Assembly (NCBI RefSeq): GCF_002934545.1
Contig: NZ_PTJA01000016.1
Coordinates: 62,001-126,000 of the forward strand
From: Lacrimispora xylanisolvens
GTDB taxonomy: Bacteria; Bacillota; Clostridia; Lachnospirales; Lachnospiraceae
DNA: 64,000 nucleotides
Reading direction: 5' to 3'
Position 1 is the first letter of the stretch; each line of letters begins with the position of its first letter. Both the position numbers and the translations under genes were made by a program. The notes beneath the pieces were generated by a model. It saw only the letters and a list, made by a program, of their open reading frames with translations, was not told the origin of the DNA and did not search any database. This document shows, piece by piece, positions 23,551 to 30,876 of this stretch.

Positions 23551-25197
23551 ATGGACGGAGATGTTTTTTTAGACCGCATACCATGCGGCATACTAAAGCT
23601 TAAGACAGAAGAACACTTTCCAGTTTCTTATTCAAATGAAATGATTAAGAACTGGTTTCAGTCACCTTCCTGCCTTGAGGATATGATCTGTGATTCTGAA
23701 TTTTGCGAAATGGAAGAACGAATTCACAGTCATATGGAAATGGAATCCAGTACGTTCAGGCTGGAATTCAGATCCAAAGCAATGGATAACCACTGCTGGT
23801 TCTCCATGGATTTTAATTTTATACGAGAAGAAGAGTTATTCTATTGTTCTGTATCGGATATCACATGCCTGAAGAGGAGTATGGAAAGCCTTAGAGCTCA
23901 GGAGGAGCAATACCGCCTTGCAAGCCGCCATTCCGGCTGTATTGTATGTATCTACGATATACCAAACAGAACCCTTTCTCCTTCCTCAGAATTTACCAGA
24001 TGTTTTCCAGCCCCATTTAATACGCCCCTTTCCCCGGAATATTTAATAGAAAATGGGGTTGTACATAAGGAGAGCATTAAAGATTTTCTGGACTTTTATG
24101 AAGAAATGGAGCGGGGTACTCCGGAAGGCGAATGTGCGGTCAGGCTAAAAACCGGTTCTGGGGAATATCACTGGTTTTCCAAGCATTTTTCGCTGGTTTA
24201 TACGGAAGAAAAAAAGCCACTGCGGGGAATTATTTCCTATCAGGATATTACAGATCAATACGAAAAGGAGCTGGCATATCAACGTTGGGCTGAGTATATG
24301 CAGGAGCAGAAAAAAGACTGTATTGGTTATTATGAGTACAATACCAAATCGGATCTGTTTGAAGAAATAATCGGAGAAATGACCAGCAATGTTCCGGATG
24401 AAGCAAAAAATTCTTTTGCCGATATCATGAATTATATTGCAGAGCATGAGATTTTCGAAGAAGACAAAGAGCTTTATTTAAGTTTCTTTAATAAAGAGCA
24501 CCTGCTTTTCCAGTATTATCAGGGGAACCGCTCTCTCCGGCTGGAACATCGCCGTTTAAGGGCCGATGGCAGCGTCTGCTGGACTCTTGGTATGGTACAG
24601 ATTGTCACTGACCCTTATACGGACACCATCAAGGCTTTTATTTTAATTAAGGATATTGATGCCTCAAAGCGGGAAGCTCTGACATTACATGAGCTGTCCC
24701 AGCAGGACTGTCTGACAGGGCTGCTAAACAGATCCGCTGCGATCCGGGCAATCCGTCATATCTTAAACAGTGGGAAAGGACATCATATCCTGATTATGCT
24801 GGATATTGATCAGTTTAAACAGTTAAACGACAATTATGGTCACCAGTTTGGAGACAAGGCGCTTCATCGGGCCGCATCAAGGCTAAAGTCTGCGCTCAGA
24901 AGAGATGACGTCTTTGGACGTTTAGGCGGCGATGAATTTATCATTCTTTTGAAAGATGTTTCTTACAGCATGGATCTATATTCCCGACTGGAAAACCTGT
25001 GCAGTTTAATCGGAAGCGCTCTGGAACCGGAAGTACATATATCAGGCAGCTTGGGAACTGCCGCGTATCCGGAGGACGGGGTCACGTTTGAAGAATTGTA
25101 TAAGAAAGCAGATATCGCACTGTATCAGGCGAAAAAGCATGGCAGAAACCAGTATACAGTTTATGAACCTGGGATGTCCATGGCCAATATTGAGTAA
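23551..25197 (+). CDS. Diguanylate cyclase with PAS-type sensor domains
   Basis: 548 residues, no membrane segment. The N-terminal about 380 residues look like two or three PAS-like domains (SVSDITCLKRSME and SYQDITDQYEKELAYQ end two of them, and IKDIDASKREALTLHELSQQ leads into the next domain). The C-terminal GGDEF domain begins DCLTGLLNR and has the intact active site GGDEF (459-463), with RRDD (450-453) five residues before it as a product-inhibition I-site. It should make cyclic di-GMP from GTP under cytosolic sensing. No EAL domain is present. A terminator follows at once, so it is a single-gene unit. Confidence 0.9.
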   Translation: MDGDVFLDRIPCGILKLKTEEHFPVSYSNEMIKNWFQSPSCLEDMICDSEFCEMEERIHSHMEMESSTFRLEFRSKAMDNHCWFSMDFNFIREEELFYCSVSDITCLKRSMESLRAQEEQYRLASRHSGCIVCIYDIPNRTLSPSSEFTRCFPAPFNTPLSPEYLIENGVVHKESIKDFLDFYEEMERGTPEGECAVRLKTGSGEYHWFSKHFSLVYTEEKKPLRGIISYQDITDQYEKELAYQRWAEYMQEQKKDCIGYYEYNTKSDLFEEIIGEMTSNVPDEAKNSFADIMNYIAEHEIFEEDKELYLSFFNKEHLLFQYYQGNRSLRLEHRRLRADGSVCWTLGMVQIVTDPYTDTIKAFILIKDIDASKREALTLHELSQQDCLTGLLNRSAAIRAIRHILNSGKGHHILIMLDIDQFKQLNDNYGHQFGDKALHRAASRLKSALRRDDVFGRLGGDEFIILLKDVSYSMDLYSRLENLCSLIGSALEPEVHISGSLGTAAYPEDGVTFEELYKKADIALYQAKKHGRNQYTVYEPGMSMANIE

Positions 25198-25198
25198 A

Positions 25199-25228
25199 TA
25201 AAAAAGAGAGGCGCACCTCTCTTTTTTT
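25199..25228. terminator. Bidirectional terminator between the GGDEF and VOC genes
   Basis: AAAAAGAGAGG and CCTCTCTTTTTTT flank a four-base loop, serving the convergent genes on both sides. Confidence 0.85.
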
Positions 25229-25231
25229 ATG

Positions 25232-25672
25232 TTAAAATTGAAAGCTTTCTTTTATTTCATCTTCCGGATCCCACTTGGACCAGGCTGCCTCCAATAAGTT
25301 TCCCTGATCATCTTTAAAATAAAAATAACGAGCCTCTGAATCTCCCAGATCCTCAATAGGAGTAACTTCCACACCCCTGCTTTTTAAGAAGTCATGGGTA
25401 TATTCAATATCTTCACAGTTCATGGCCATAACTGGATAGAACTCACCATTTCTCATGATCTGCAGCGGCTGGACAACATCAGTCTCAATCAGCGCAAGTG
25501 CTATGGCATTTTTATGGGGATAATGTAAAATTGCAATCATTGATCCTCTGTCTTCAAATTTACTAATTAGCTGCAGTCCCAGGTTTTTCATATACCATTG
25601 TATAGAACCTTCGATATCGGATGTGGGCAGATACGTGTACCCGATGCGGGTGAATTCGAATGTTTTACTCAT
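25232..25672 (-). CDS. VOC (glyoxalase/bleomycin-resistance) family protein
   Basis: 146 residues with two beta-alpha-beta-beta-beta halves. The first begins FTRIGYTYLPTSDIEGSIQW and the second VMAMNCEDIEYTHDFLKSRG, ending in FKDDQGNLLEAAW with the Glu typical of a metal ligand. VOC proteins include glyoxalases, dioxygenases and antibiotic-binding proteins, and the substrate here cannot be told. GGAGG precedes the ATG. Confidence 0.8.
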   Translation of the reverse strand: MSKTFEFTRIGYTYLPTSDIEGSIQWYMKNLGLQLISKFEDRGSMIAILHYPHKNAIALALIETDVVQPLQIMRNGEFYPVMAMNCEDIEYTHDFLKSRGVEVTPIEDLGDSEARYFYFKDDQGNLLEAAWSKWDPEDEIKESFQF

Positions 25673-25721
25673 TATAATCCTCCTGTTAAAAGTACATGGC
25701 CTTCGTTATAATTAATGATAT

Positions 25722-25757
25722 AAAAAAATGCCCTGCAGTTTTCATGCAGGACATTTT
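25722..25757 (-). terminator. Terminator of the distal tRNA-Leu(CAG)
   Basis: Read leftward, ATGTCCTGCA and TGCAGGGCAT pair around a seven-base loop and end in seven T residues, five bases after the tRNA. Confidence 0.8.
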
Positions 25758-25762
25758 CATTA

Positions 25763-25846
25763 TGCAGAAGAAGGGACTTGAACCCTCAAGGTATTGCTAC
25801 CACACGGACCTGAACCGTGCGCGTCTGCCAATTCCGCCACTTCTGC
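25763..25846 (-). tRNA. tRNA-Leu (anticodon CAG), copy 1
   Basis: 84 bases. Acceptor arms GCAGAAG and CTTCTGC pair, the anticodon loop is TTCAGGT with CAG, and there is a long variable arm as in class II tRNAs. The T loop GGTTCAAGT is standard. The 3' CCA is not encoded. It is identical to the copy at 26152-26235. Confidence 0.95.
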
Positions 25847-25980
25847 TTTTGCAATTGCACAAATTGATGAATCAATTCGTACAATTATAATACTATACTT
25901 TTCCAAAATAAGCAAGCACTTTTTTATTTTTATTTGCTCTCCTGGAACAATTTCTTTCTATTACAATAATAACTTGTAAT

Positions 25981-26016
25981 AAAAAAGCAGTTCTTCATCA
26001 GTGAAAAACTGCTCTT
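25981..26016 (-). terminator. Terminator of tRNA-Leu(TAA) copy 1
   Basis: Read leftward, AGCAGTT and AACTGCT pair around a loop and are followed by six T residues. Confidence 0.75.
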
Positions 26017-26019
26017 TAA

Positions 26020-26103
26020 TGCGGGAGATGGGACTTGAACCCACACGATCATACAACCACAAGATCCTTAGTCTTGCCTGTCTGCCAATTCCAGCACTCC
26101 CGC
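26020..26103 (-). tRNA. tRNA-Leu (anticodon TAA), copy 1
   Basis: 84 bases. Acceptor arms GCGGGAG and CTCCCGC pair, the anticodon loop CTAAGGA carries TAA, and a long variable arm is present. It is identical to the opposite-strand copy at 26394-26477. Confidence 0.95.
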
Positions 26104-26151
26104 ATGTCATATTATATAAAACCTTATAGCCATGACACTCTATAAGATTCG

Positions 26152-26235
26152 TGCAGAAGAAGGGACTTGAACCCTCAAGGTATTGCTACCACACGGACCT
26201 GAACCGTGCGCGTCTGCCAATTCCGCCACTTCTGC
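26152..26235 (-). tRNA. tRNA-Leu (anticodon CAG), copy 2
   Basis: 84 bases with the same sequence as copy 1, including acceptor, anticodon CAG and variable arm. A weak hairpin (CTTATAG and CTATAAG, 26122-26147) follows it. Confidence 0.95.
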
Positions 26236-26352
26236 AATTCGTCGTTATCTCTTTCAGCGACAATAGCTATTATAGTATACAAGCCTGGTTCTGTCAACAC
26301 GAATTTCAATTATTTTCAAAATATTTTTTTTGTATATATTTTTTAAATAATA

Positions 26353-26381
26353 TTGACAATTCTTCGTAAAGATGGTAAAAT
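26353..26381 (+). promoter_or_regulatory. Promoter of tRNA-Leu(TAA) copy 2
   Basis: TTGACA (26353-26358) and TAAAAT (26376-26381) separated by 17 bases, 12 bases before the tRNA. Confidence 0.85.
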
Positions 26382-26393
26382 TACTTTCGTTGT

Positions 26394-26477
26394 GCGGGAG
26401 TGCTGGAATTGGCAGACAGGCAAGACTAAGGATCTTGTGGTTGTATGATCGTGTGGGTTCAAGTCCCATCTCCCGCA
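26394..26477 (+). tRNA. tRNA-Leu (anticodon TAA), copy 2
   Basis: 84 bases on the plus strand, identical to the minus-strand gene at 26020-26103. Acceptor GCGGGAG/CTCCCGC, anticodon TAA, long variable arm. Confidence 0.95.
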
Positions 26478-26504
26478 TTTTCAATAATAAAAGAGAGTTT
26501 TCTC

Positions 26505-26532
26505 TTGACATATTTTACTTTTAGAGTATAAT
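26505..26532 (+). promoter_or_regulatory. Promoter of tRNA-Asn
   Basis: TTGACA (26505-26510) and a perfect TATAAT (26527-26532) with a 16-base spacer, ending 11 bases before the tRNA. Confidence 0.85.
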
Positions 26533-26543
26533 AGGTCGTATAT

Positions 26544-26616
26544 TCCTCGATAGCTCAGTCGGTAGAGCAAACGGCTGTTAACCGTTGGGTCGTAGGTTCA
26601 AGTCCTACTCGGGGAG
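26544..26616 (+). tRNA. tRNA-Asn (anticodon GTT)
   Basis: 73 bases. The acceptor TCCTCGA pairs with TCGGGGA, the anticodon loop CTGTTAA carries GTT, and the T loop is GGTTCAAGT. CCA is not encoded. Confidence 0.95.
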
Positions 26617-26621
26617 TTTCT

Positions 26622-26647
26622 AATCACACGTTATGTGTGATTTTTTT
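26622..26647 (+). terminator. Terminator of tRNA-Asn
   Basis: AATCACAC and GTGTGATT pair around a five-base loop, followed by a T run. Confidence 0.85.
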
Positions 26648-26728
26648 ATTGTCTTTTTACAGAAAACATATTTTTTCATATCCAATCATATATATTACTG
26701 TACATACCTGTCAAGGTGGTACTTAGGT

Positions 26729-26795
26729 GCTTCTTTTTGCACCCGCATTTCCGGGCGGAAGTCTCAATCTCCTGTAGACTTCCGCCCCTTTTTTC
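26729..26795 (+). terminator. Strong terminator with upstream hairpin, possible small RNA 3' end
   Basis: GGGCGGAAGTCT (26753-26764) and AGACTTCCGCCC (26776-26787) pair perfectly for 12 bp and are followed by T residues. A second small hairpin, GGTGC and GCACC, lies just upstream (about 26727-26744). The tRNA-Asn gene already has its own terminator, so this one needs another transcript, perhaps a short non-coding RNA starting near 26.66 kb. Confidence 0.6.
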
Positions 26796-26870
26796 CCCTT
26801 TCAGATTTTGTTAACTGCAATCCATAAATCTCATATAATAATAATAACATAAAACGAAAGGGTGTAGAAT

Positions 26871-27182
26871 ATGCCCCCATTCCCACCTTACGGCAACCCT
26901 CCAGGCGGTCCAATGCCTATGGGTCCTCCACCGTCGTCCGCGCCGCCAAAGCCCGCACAGGCCCGTTCTGGATCAGCTACCAAAATGGTCAGCCCAGGTT
27001 CCATGCAAAACTGTATCGGACGTTTTACCTATATATGGATGAGCAACGGACAGGAGTTCTGGTTCTTTCCAATTCAGATCTGGCGTGACAGCGTGTCAGG
27101 CTTCCGCTGGGACAGACGATTCGGTTGGTCATACACAGGAATATCGTTAAATCGGATTGATATGTTTACCTGTTCCTGGTAA
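26871..27182 (+). CDS. Proline-rich N-terminus, conserved aromatic C-terminus, unknown function
   Basis: 103 residues. Residues 1-33 are almost all Pro, Gly, Met and Ser (MPPFPPYGNPPGGPMPMG). The C-terminal half has IGRFTYIWMSNGQEFWFFP and WSYTGISLNRIDMFTCSW, very rich in aromatics. I recall similar small proteins in many Clostridia that form spores, but know no function. No signal peptide. It has its own ribosome site and a terminator after it. Confidence 0.7.
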   Translation: MPPFPPYGNPPGGPMPMGPPPSSAPPKPAQARSGSATKMVSPGSMQNCIGRFTYIWMSNGQEFWFFPIQIWRDSVSGFRWDRRFGWSYTGISLNRIDMFTCSW

Positions 27183-27185
27183 ACA

Positions 27186-27221
27186 ATCCCCCCGCAAACA
27201 ATATGTTGGCGGGGGATTTTA
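27186..27221. terminator. Terminator after the proline-rich protein gene
   Basis: AATCCCCCCGC and GCGGGGGATT pair around a loop, followed by TTAAAA. It may serve the convergent M42 peptidase too. Confidence 0.75.
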
Positions 27222-27243
27222 AAATGATTCTCACAAAAGCAAT

Positions 27244-28284
27244 TTATTTTAAATATTCTGTTAAAAGCAAAAAAGTATTTAGAATAGCATCTTTATGACT
27301 TCTTTCATATCCGTGGGTAGCATATACCCCTGGCCCAATCAGTCCATGTCTCACTTCATGTCCAGCTGTCAATGCGGAATCAACATCAGAAGCATAATGG
27401 GGATAAATATCAACGGCATAATCCACATTACCATTCTGAGCCGCTTCGATCAATCCGGTTACTATATCATAATGGTATGGGCCGACACTGTCCTTAGCAC
27501 ATATTGACACCTGATACTCTGTGCAGGTTAATCCCTCCCCGACGCAACCTAAATCTACGGAGATTATATCTGTAACATCCGAGGGGATGGAGCCGGATCC
27601 ACCATGACCCACCTCCTCAAATACAGTGAAATATATATATACTTTACGAGGAAGCTTAATATTTTCTTCTTTTACGTATTTGGCAAAACCAAGTAAAATT
27701 CCAACACTAACTTTGTCATCTAAAAATCTGCTTTTTAGATAACCACTTTCCGTTAATACCGTACGAGGATCAAAGCAGACAATATCACCAACACGTATAT
27801 CAAGTAAATGAACATCTTCTTTAGAATTCACCTTTTCATCAACAACAACTTCCATTGTATCAAATTCACGTGCTGTAGATCGGTATTTATTATTCACATG
27901 TACCGAAGCGTTTTTCATCTGCATGGTTCCGCTATATATCTTACCCGTACGTGTATAAATCTTACAGTTCTCAGTTTCCGTATTATTTGGTTCAAGACCC
28001 CCAAGAGGGGTTAATATAAGACGTCCTGAGTCTGTGATCTGAGATATCATTCCACCTAAAGTATCAACATGAGCTTCTAAACATAACGCATCTTTTGAAT
28101 ATGCGCCTTCTCCTATTTCACAGAGTATTCCACCCTTAACGGTTTGTTTTGGGGAATACCCTAAGCTTTTATATTCTCTCATTACATATTCTGCAACATT
28201 TTTTGTAAATCCGGTAGGACTATCTATGGAAAGAATTTTCTGCGTCTGATCTAATATATAATCCAAATATGCTGACTTATTCAT
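27244..28284 (-). CDS. M42-family aminopeptidase
   Basis: 346 residues. SIDSPTGFTKNVAEYVMREY begins the fold; AHVDTLGGMIS (about 72-82) holds the first metal His and Asp; FEEVGHGGSGS (about 222-232) is the glutamate motif; SVDLGC and the late HYASDVDSAL supply further ligands. M42 enzymes are cobalt- or zinc-dependent aminopeptidases, mostly tetrahedral assemblies in the cytosol. Length is usual. It is a single gene; the start is supported by a purine-rich AGAGAGAAATT upstream. Confidence 0.87.
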   Translation of the reverse strand: MNKSAYLDYILDQTQKILSIDSPTGFTKNVAEYVMREYKSLGYSPKQTVKGGILCEIGEGAYSKDALCLEAHVDTLGGMISQITDSGRLILTPLGGLEPNNTETENCKIYTRTGKIYSGTMQMKNASVHVNNKYRSTAREFDTMEVVVDEKVNSKEDVHLLDIRVGDIVCFDPRTVLTESGYLKSRFLDDKVSVGILLGFAKYVKEENIKLPRKVYIYFTVFEEVGHGGSGSIPSDVTDIISVDLGCVGEGLTCTEYQVSICAKDSVGPYHYDIVTGLIEAAQNGNVDYAVDIYPHYASDVDSALTAGHEVRHGLIGPGVYATHGYERSHKDAILNTFLLLTEYLK

Positions 28285-28414
28285 TTCTAATTTCTCTCTT
28301 TTCGTAATCGTATTATTATAAGGCGGCTTGTGCTGCCTTATAATGTATGCATGCCTGCTCTCACAAGAATATTTATTTACATAAATAAGAATTCGAGAAG
28401 AATTTCCTATTATA

Positions 28415-28440
28415 TAAAAAACCCCGTAAACACGAGGTTT
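28415..28440 (-). terminator. Terminator of the infC-rpmI-rplT operon
   Basis: Read leftward, AAACCTCG and CGGGGTTT pair around a six-base loop and are followed by a T run. Confidence 0.85.
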
Positions 28441-28459
28441 CCGAGGTTTGAATATGCGA

Positions 28460-28816
28460 TTAAGCTACCTTTGATTTTGCAAGCTCAGCTAATTTTGCGA
28501 AGCCTTCTGCATCATTAACAGCCATGTCAGCTAATACTTTTCTGTTTAAATCAACACCAGCTAACTTTAATCCATGCATAAATACGCTGTAGGATACGCC
28601 GTTAATACGTGCTGCTGCATTGATACGAGCAATCCATAACTGTCTGAACTGTCTCTTTCTTTCTTTTCTGCCTGCATAAGAACTTGTTAAAGCTCTCATT
28701 ACGGACTGCTTTGCTACTCTATACTGTTTGGAACGAGCGCCTCTATAGCCTTTAGCCATTTTTAACACTCTGTTATGTCTTTTCTTAGCGTTCATACCGC
28801 CTTTAATTCTTGCCAT
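28460..28816 (-). CDS. rplT: 50S ribosomal protein L20
   Basis: 118 residues with the standard start [20 protein letters not shown] and the arginine-rich [20 protein letters not shown]. It binds 23S rRNA early in assembly. In Firmicutes L20 also represses this operon by binding its leader, which is visible at 29639-29779. Last gene of infC-rpmI-rplT. Confidence 0.98.
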   Translation of the reverse strand: MARIKGGMNAKKRHNRVLKMAKGYRGARSKQYRVAKQSVMRALTSSYAGRKERKRQFRQLWIARINAAARINGVSYSVFMHGLKLAGVDLNRKVLADMAVNDAEGFAKLAELAKSKVA

Positions 28817-28845
28817 CGGTCTTTCCTCCTTCTCAACTTAGAATT

Positions 28846-29043
28846 CTATAAATATGGTAAAATCTTTTTCATTACTTTTGCATTGGTTGCATCAGTAACA
28901 ATATCTTTTCTAAGATTTCTTTTTCTCTTAGTAGATTTCTTAGTTAAGATGTGAGATTTGTAAGCTTTATTTCTTACAAGCTTTCCTGTACCTGTAACTT
29001 TGAAACGTTTTGCAGCTGATTTGCTTGTTTTTAATTTAGGCAT
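28846..29043 (-). CDS. rpmI: 50S ribosomal protein L35
   Basis: 65 residues, [20 protein letters not shown] start and the basic [17 protein letters not shown] core, standard for L35. Middle gene of the operon, 29 bases before rplT. Confidence 0.98.
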   Translation of the reverse strand: MPKLKTSKSAAKRFKVTGTGKLVRNKAYKSHILTKKSTKRKRNLRKDIVTDATNAKVMKKILPYL

Positions 29044-29070
29044 TGTATTTTCCTCCTTGATAATGTTCTT

Positions 29071-29577
29071 TTAGCGTTTTGCGGTTAAAAACATAACCAT
29101 GCTTCTTCCTTCCACTTTCGATGGTTTGTCAATTGTGGCGATATCGGATAACTTTTCAGCGAAATCCTCTAAAATATATCTGGACTTTGACATATGCGCC
29201 ATCTCACGACCTCTGAAACGTAAGGTTACCTTTACTTTATCTCCTTTTTCGAGGAACTTCCTTGCGGCGCCCATCTTTGTATTTAAATCATTCGTGTCAA
29301 TGTTGGGAGATAAGCGAACTTCTTTTATTTCGATTACCTTCTGTTTCTTTTTAGCTTCTTTTTCTTTTCTTGCCAGCTCATAACGATATTTACCGTAATC
29401 GATGATCTTGCAAACCGGTGGTTTCGCGGTAGGAGCAATTTTAACCAAATCAAGCTCTGCTTCTTTAGCCATCTGCATGGCATCTTTGGTTAACATAACC
29501 CCAAGCTTTTCTCCGTTTTCACCAATCAACAGAATTTCTTTATCTCTGATCTGTTCATTAATCATTAAATCGCTAAT
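29071..29577 (-). CDS. infC: Translation initiation factor IF-3, ATT start
   Basis: 168 residues if started at ATT 29577. GGAGGT lies eight bases before this ATT, and the codons ATT AGC GAT TTA run in frame into ATG 29565 and MINEQIRDKEILLIGENGEK. The ATG itself is about 20 bases from the ribosome site, too far. A rare AUU start is the known autoregulatory device of infC: IF-3 discriminates against it. The two IF-3 domains are complete (linker near 80 rich in K/E, then IKEVRLSPNIDTNDLNTK). First gene of the operon. Confidence 0.95.
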   Translation of the reverse strand: MSDLMINEQIRDKEILLIGENGEKLGVMLTKDAMQMAKEAELDLVKIAPTAKPPVCKIIDYGKYRYELARKEKEAKKKQKVIEIKEVRLSPNIDTNDLNTKMGAARKFLEKGDKVKVTLRFRGREMAHMSKSRYILEDFAEKLSDIATIDKPSKVEGRSMVMFLTAKR

Positions 29578-29638
29578 TGTCGTGCACCTCCATTATATTG
29601 TGTGTATTGGTCGGAATTACATTGCTGCCTTTAGGCAT

Positions 29639-29779
29639 AAAAAAAGTAGATAGACAAACGCTATCCACCACCAAAGTCTCTACACAGTACACCTATGTAT
29701 CAAAGGCTATGAACCAGGGACACTTACTCGTGCCGTGGTGAGGCGGATACCTACTTTCCTGTCTGTTGCTTCCACAACT
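29639..29779 (-). ncRNA. L20-type leader with attenuator
   Basis: A structured 5' leader precedes infC. Its 3' part is an intrinsic terminator: read leftward GTGGATAG and CTATCTAC pair around a loop and end in seven T residues (29639-29668). Upstream there are further paired segments such as GTAGGTATCC and GTGTCCCTGG. Position and layout match the L20 leader of Firmicutes, in which L20 promotes termination. Identity rests on position and layout, not a covariance search. Confidence 0.7.
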
Positions 29780-29785
29780 TTTATT

Positions 29786-29814
29786 ATAATACTACACTAT
29801 CTGTGATATGTCAA
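29786..29814 (-). promoter_or_regulatory. Promoter of the infC operon
   Basis: Read leftward, TTGACA (29814-29809) and TATTAT (29791-29786) with 17 bases between; the start would be near 29779. Confidence 0.8.
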
Positions 29815-29972
29815 TGTTTTTTCATTTTAATTTGTACCAGAATAGATGATACCTGTCCGTCCCCTTTTTATTTACAAATACTGCAAAATGTCAGTTGCGA
29901 ATCAATGAAATCAGAGATACAATTTAGTTACAGAAAGTAAAACTGTAAAACTGCCCGGGGAGGTATTTTATT

Positions 29973-30386
29973 ATGTGGTTTGTCTTCGCACTGCTCTCTT
30001 CTATCTTTGCTGCATTTACTTCCATACTGGCAAAACTGGGAATGGAAGGTGTTAATTCCAATCTTGCCACTGCCATACGCACTGTTGTTGTGGTTCTTCT
30101 TGCGTGGTTCATTGTCTTTATAACAGGCTCCCAGGATGGAATCCGCCAGATCAGTTCAAAAGGCTGGATTTTTCTTATTCTTTCCGGATGCGCTACCGGA
30201 ATTTCCTGGCTCTGCTATTACAGGGCACTGCAGCTTGGAGAAGCATCAAGGGTTGTACCCGTGGATAAGTTCAGCATTGTTTTCACTATCATTCTGGCAT
30301 TTCTCATCCTACATGAACAGATTGTATGGAAAAAGCTGATTGGTATCTTACTGATTACAGCCGGCACGTTTTTTATGATATTATAA
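29973..30386 (+). CDS. EamA-family half-size membrane transporter
   Basis: 137 residues with four or five hydrophobic segments (MWFVFALLSSIFAAFTSILA, LATAIRTVVVVLLAWFIVFI, WIFLILSGCATGISWLCYYR, then IVFTIILAFLILHE and KLIGILLITAGTFFMIL). This equals one EamA repeat, half of the usual ten-helix drug/metabolite transporter. Such half-size forms exist and work as dimers, so this need not be a fragment. GGGAGG precedes the ATG. Substrate unknown. Confidence 0.82.
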   Translation: MWFVFALLSSIFAAFTSILAKLGMEGVNSNLATAIRTVVVVLLAWFIVFITGSQDGIRQISSKGWIFLILSGCATGISWLCYYRALQLGEASRVVPVDKFSIVFTIILAFLILHEQIVWKKLIGILLITAGTFFMIL

Positions 30387-30397
30387 TTAATATAGAA

Positions 30398-30446
30398 GAA
30401 AGACAAAGACCTGCCATATTTCTGTCAGCCTGTCTTTGTCTTTTTT
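30398..30446 (+). terminator. Terminator of the EamA gene
   Basis: AGACAAAGAC (30401-30410) and GTCTTTGTCT (30432-30441) pair, followed by T residues. Confidence 0.8.
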
Positions 30447-30450
30447 ACTC

Positions 30451-30765
30451 TTATCTCGTCTTAAATGTGGCGCATTCCGTATGCTCTGAAGATCTGGCGC
30501 CATCACCTGCGATGCCAATATGCTCGGCGGAACAATGACGTCCTTCATTGTACACACAGTTAACTGCTTCACAGTCCACTTCCAGTCTGCTCTCTGGAGT
30601 TTTGAATAAGTTGTGGAAAGAACCGTCTCTGTTCTCATCAAAGCTGCCACAGCAGGTATCAACGGTATCCTTAGCCTGAGAACCTTCCACGATAATTGCA
30701 GATTTGCAGCAGTAATTATCAGAATTATGCAGGCAACTGGTTACATTACAGTCCAATTTTGTCAT
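30451..30765 (-). CDS. Two-domain DUF1540 protein
   Basis: 104 residues with two copies of a four-cysteine module: LDCNVTSCLHNSDNYCCKSA near the start and VDCEAVNCVYNEGRHCSAEH from about residue 63, each closing with a later Cys (DTCCGSF and TECATF). The spacing matches DUF1540, a small metal-binding or disulfide module common in Clostridia and often expressed in sporulation. No function is known. Its start has a strong GGAGG site. Confidence 0.85.
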   Translation of the reverse strand: MTKLDCNVTSCLHNSDNYCCKSAIIVEGSQAKDTVDTCCGSFDENRDGSFHNLFKTPESRLEVDCEAVNCVYNEGRHCSAEHIGIAGDGARSSEHTECATFKTR

Positions 30766-30823
30766 ATTTATTTCCTCCTGGAATTCTTATTGAGATTTTC
30801 TTTCAGGAGGTATTATGCACTAT

Positions 30824-30860
30824 GGGAGAGGAAAATATTCTCAAAGATAGTTCCTCTCCC
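30824..30860. repeat. Perfect 10-bp inverted repeat downstream of thrS
   Basis: GGGAGAGGAA and TTCCTCTCCC flank a 17-base loop just beyond the thrS stop. There is no T run in the thrS direction, so it is either a weak terminator or a 3'-end stabilising hairpin. Confidence 0.55.
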
Positions 30861-30876
30861 ACAGAATGGTACATGA

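Noticed and set aside
25794-26511. Short ORFs across the tRNA cluster
   Set aside because: They translate tRNA sequence on either strand and repeat because the tRNA genes are duplicated.
25763-26616. tRNA cluster as the prophage attachment site
   Set aside because: The integrase end lies 4 kb away, and pfp and the diguanylate cyclase gene lie between, so the prophage does not end in these tRNAs.
29973-30386. EamA gene as a broken transporter
   Set aside because: The gene has a strong ribosome site, an intact frame and its own terminator. Single-repeat EamA proteins are known, so a fragment is not required.
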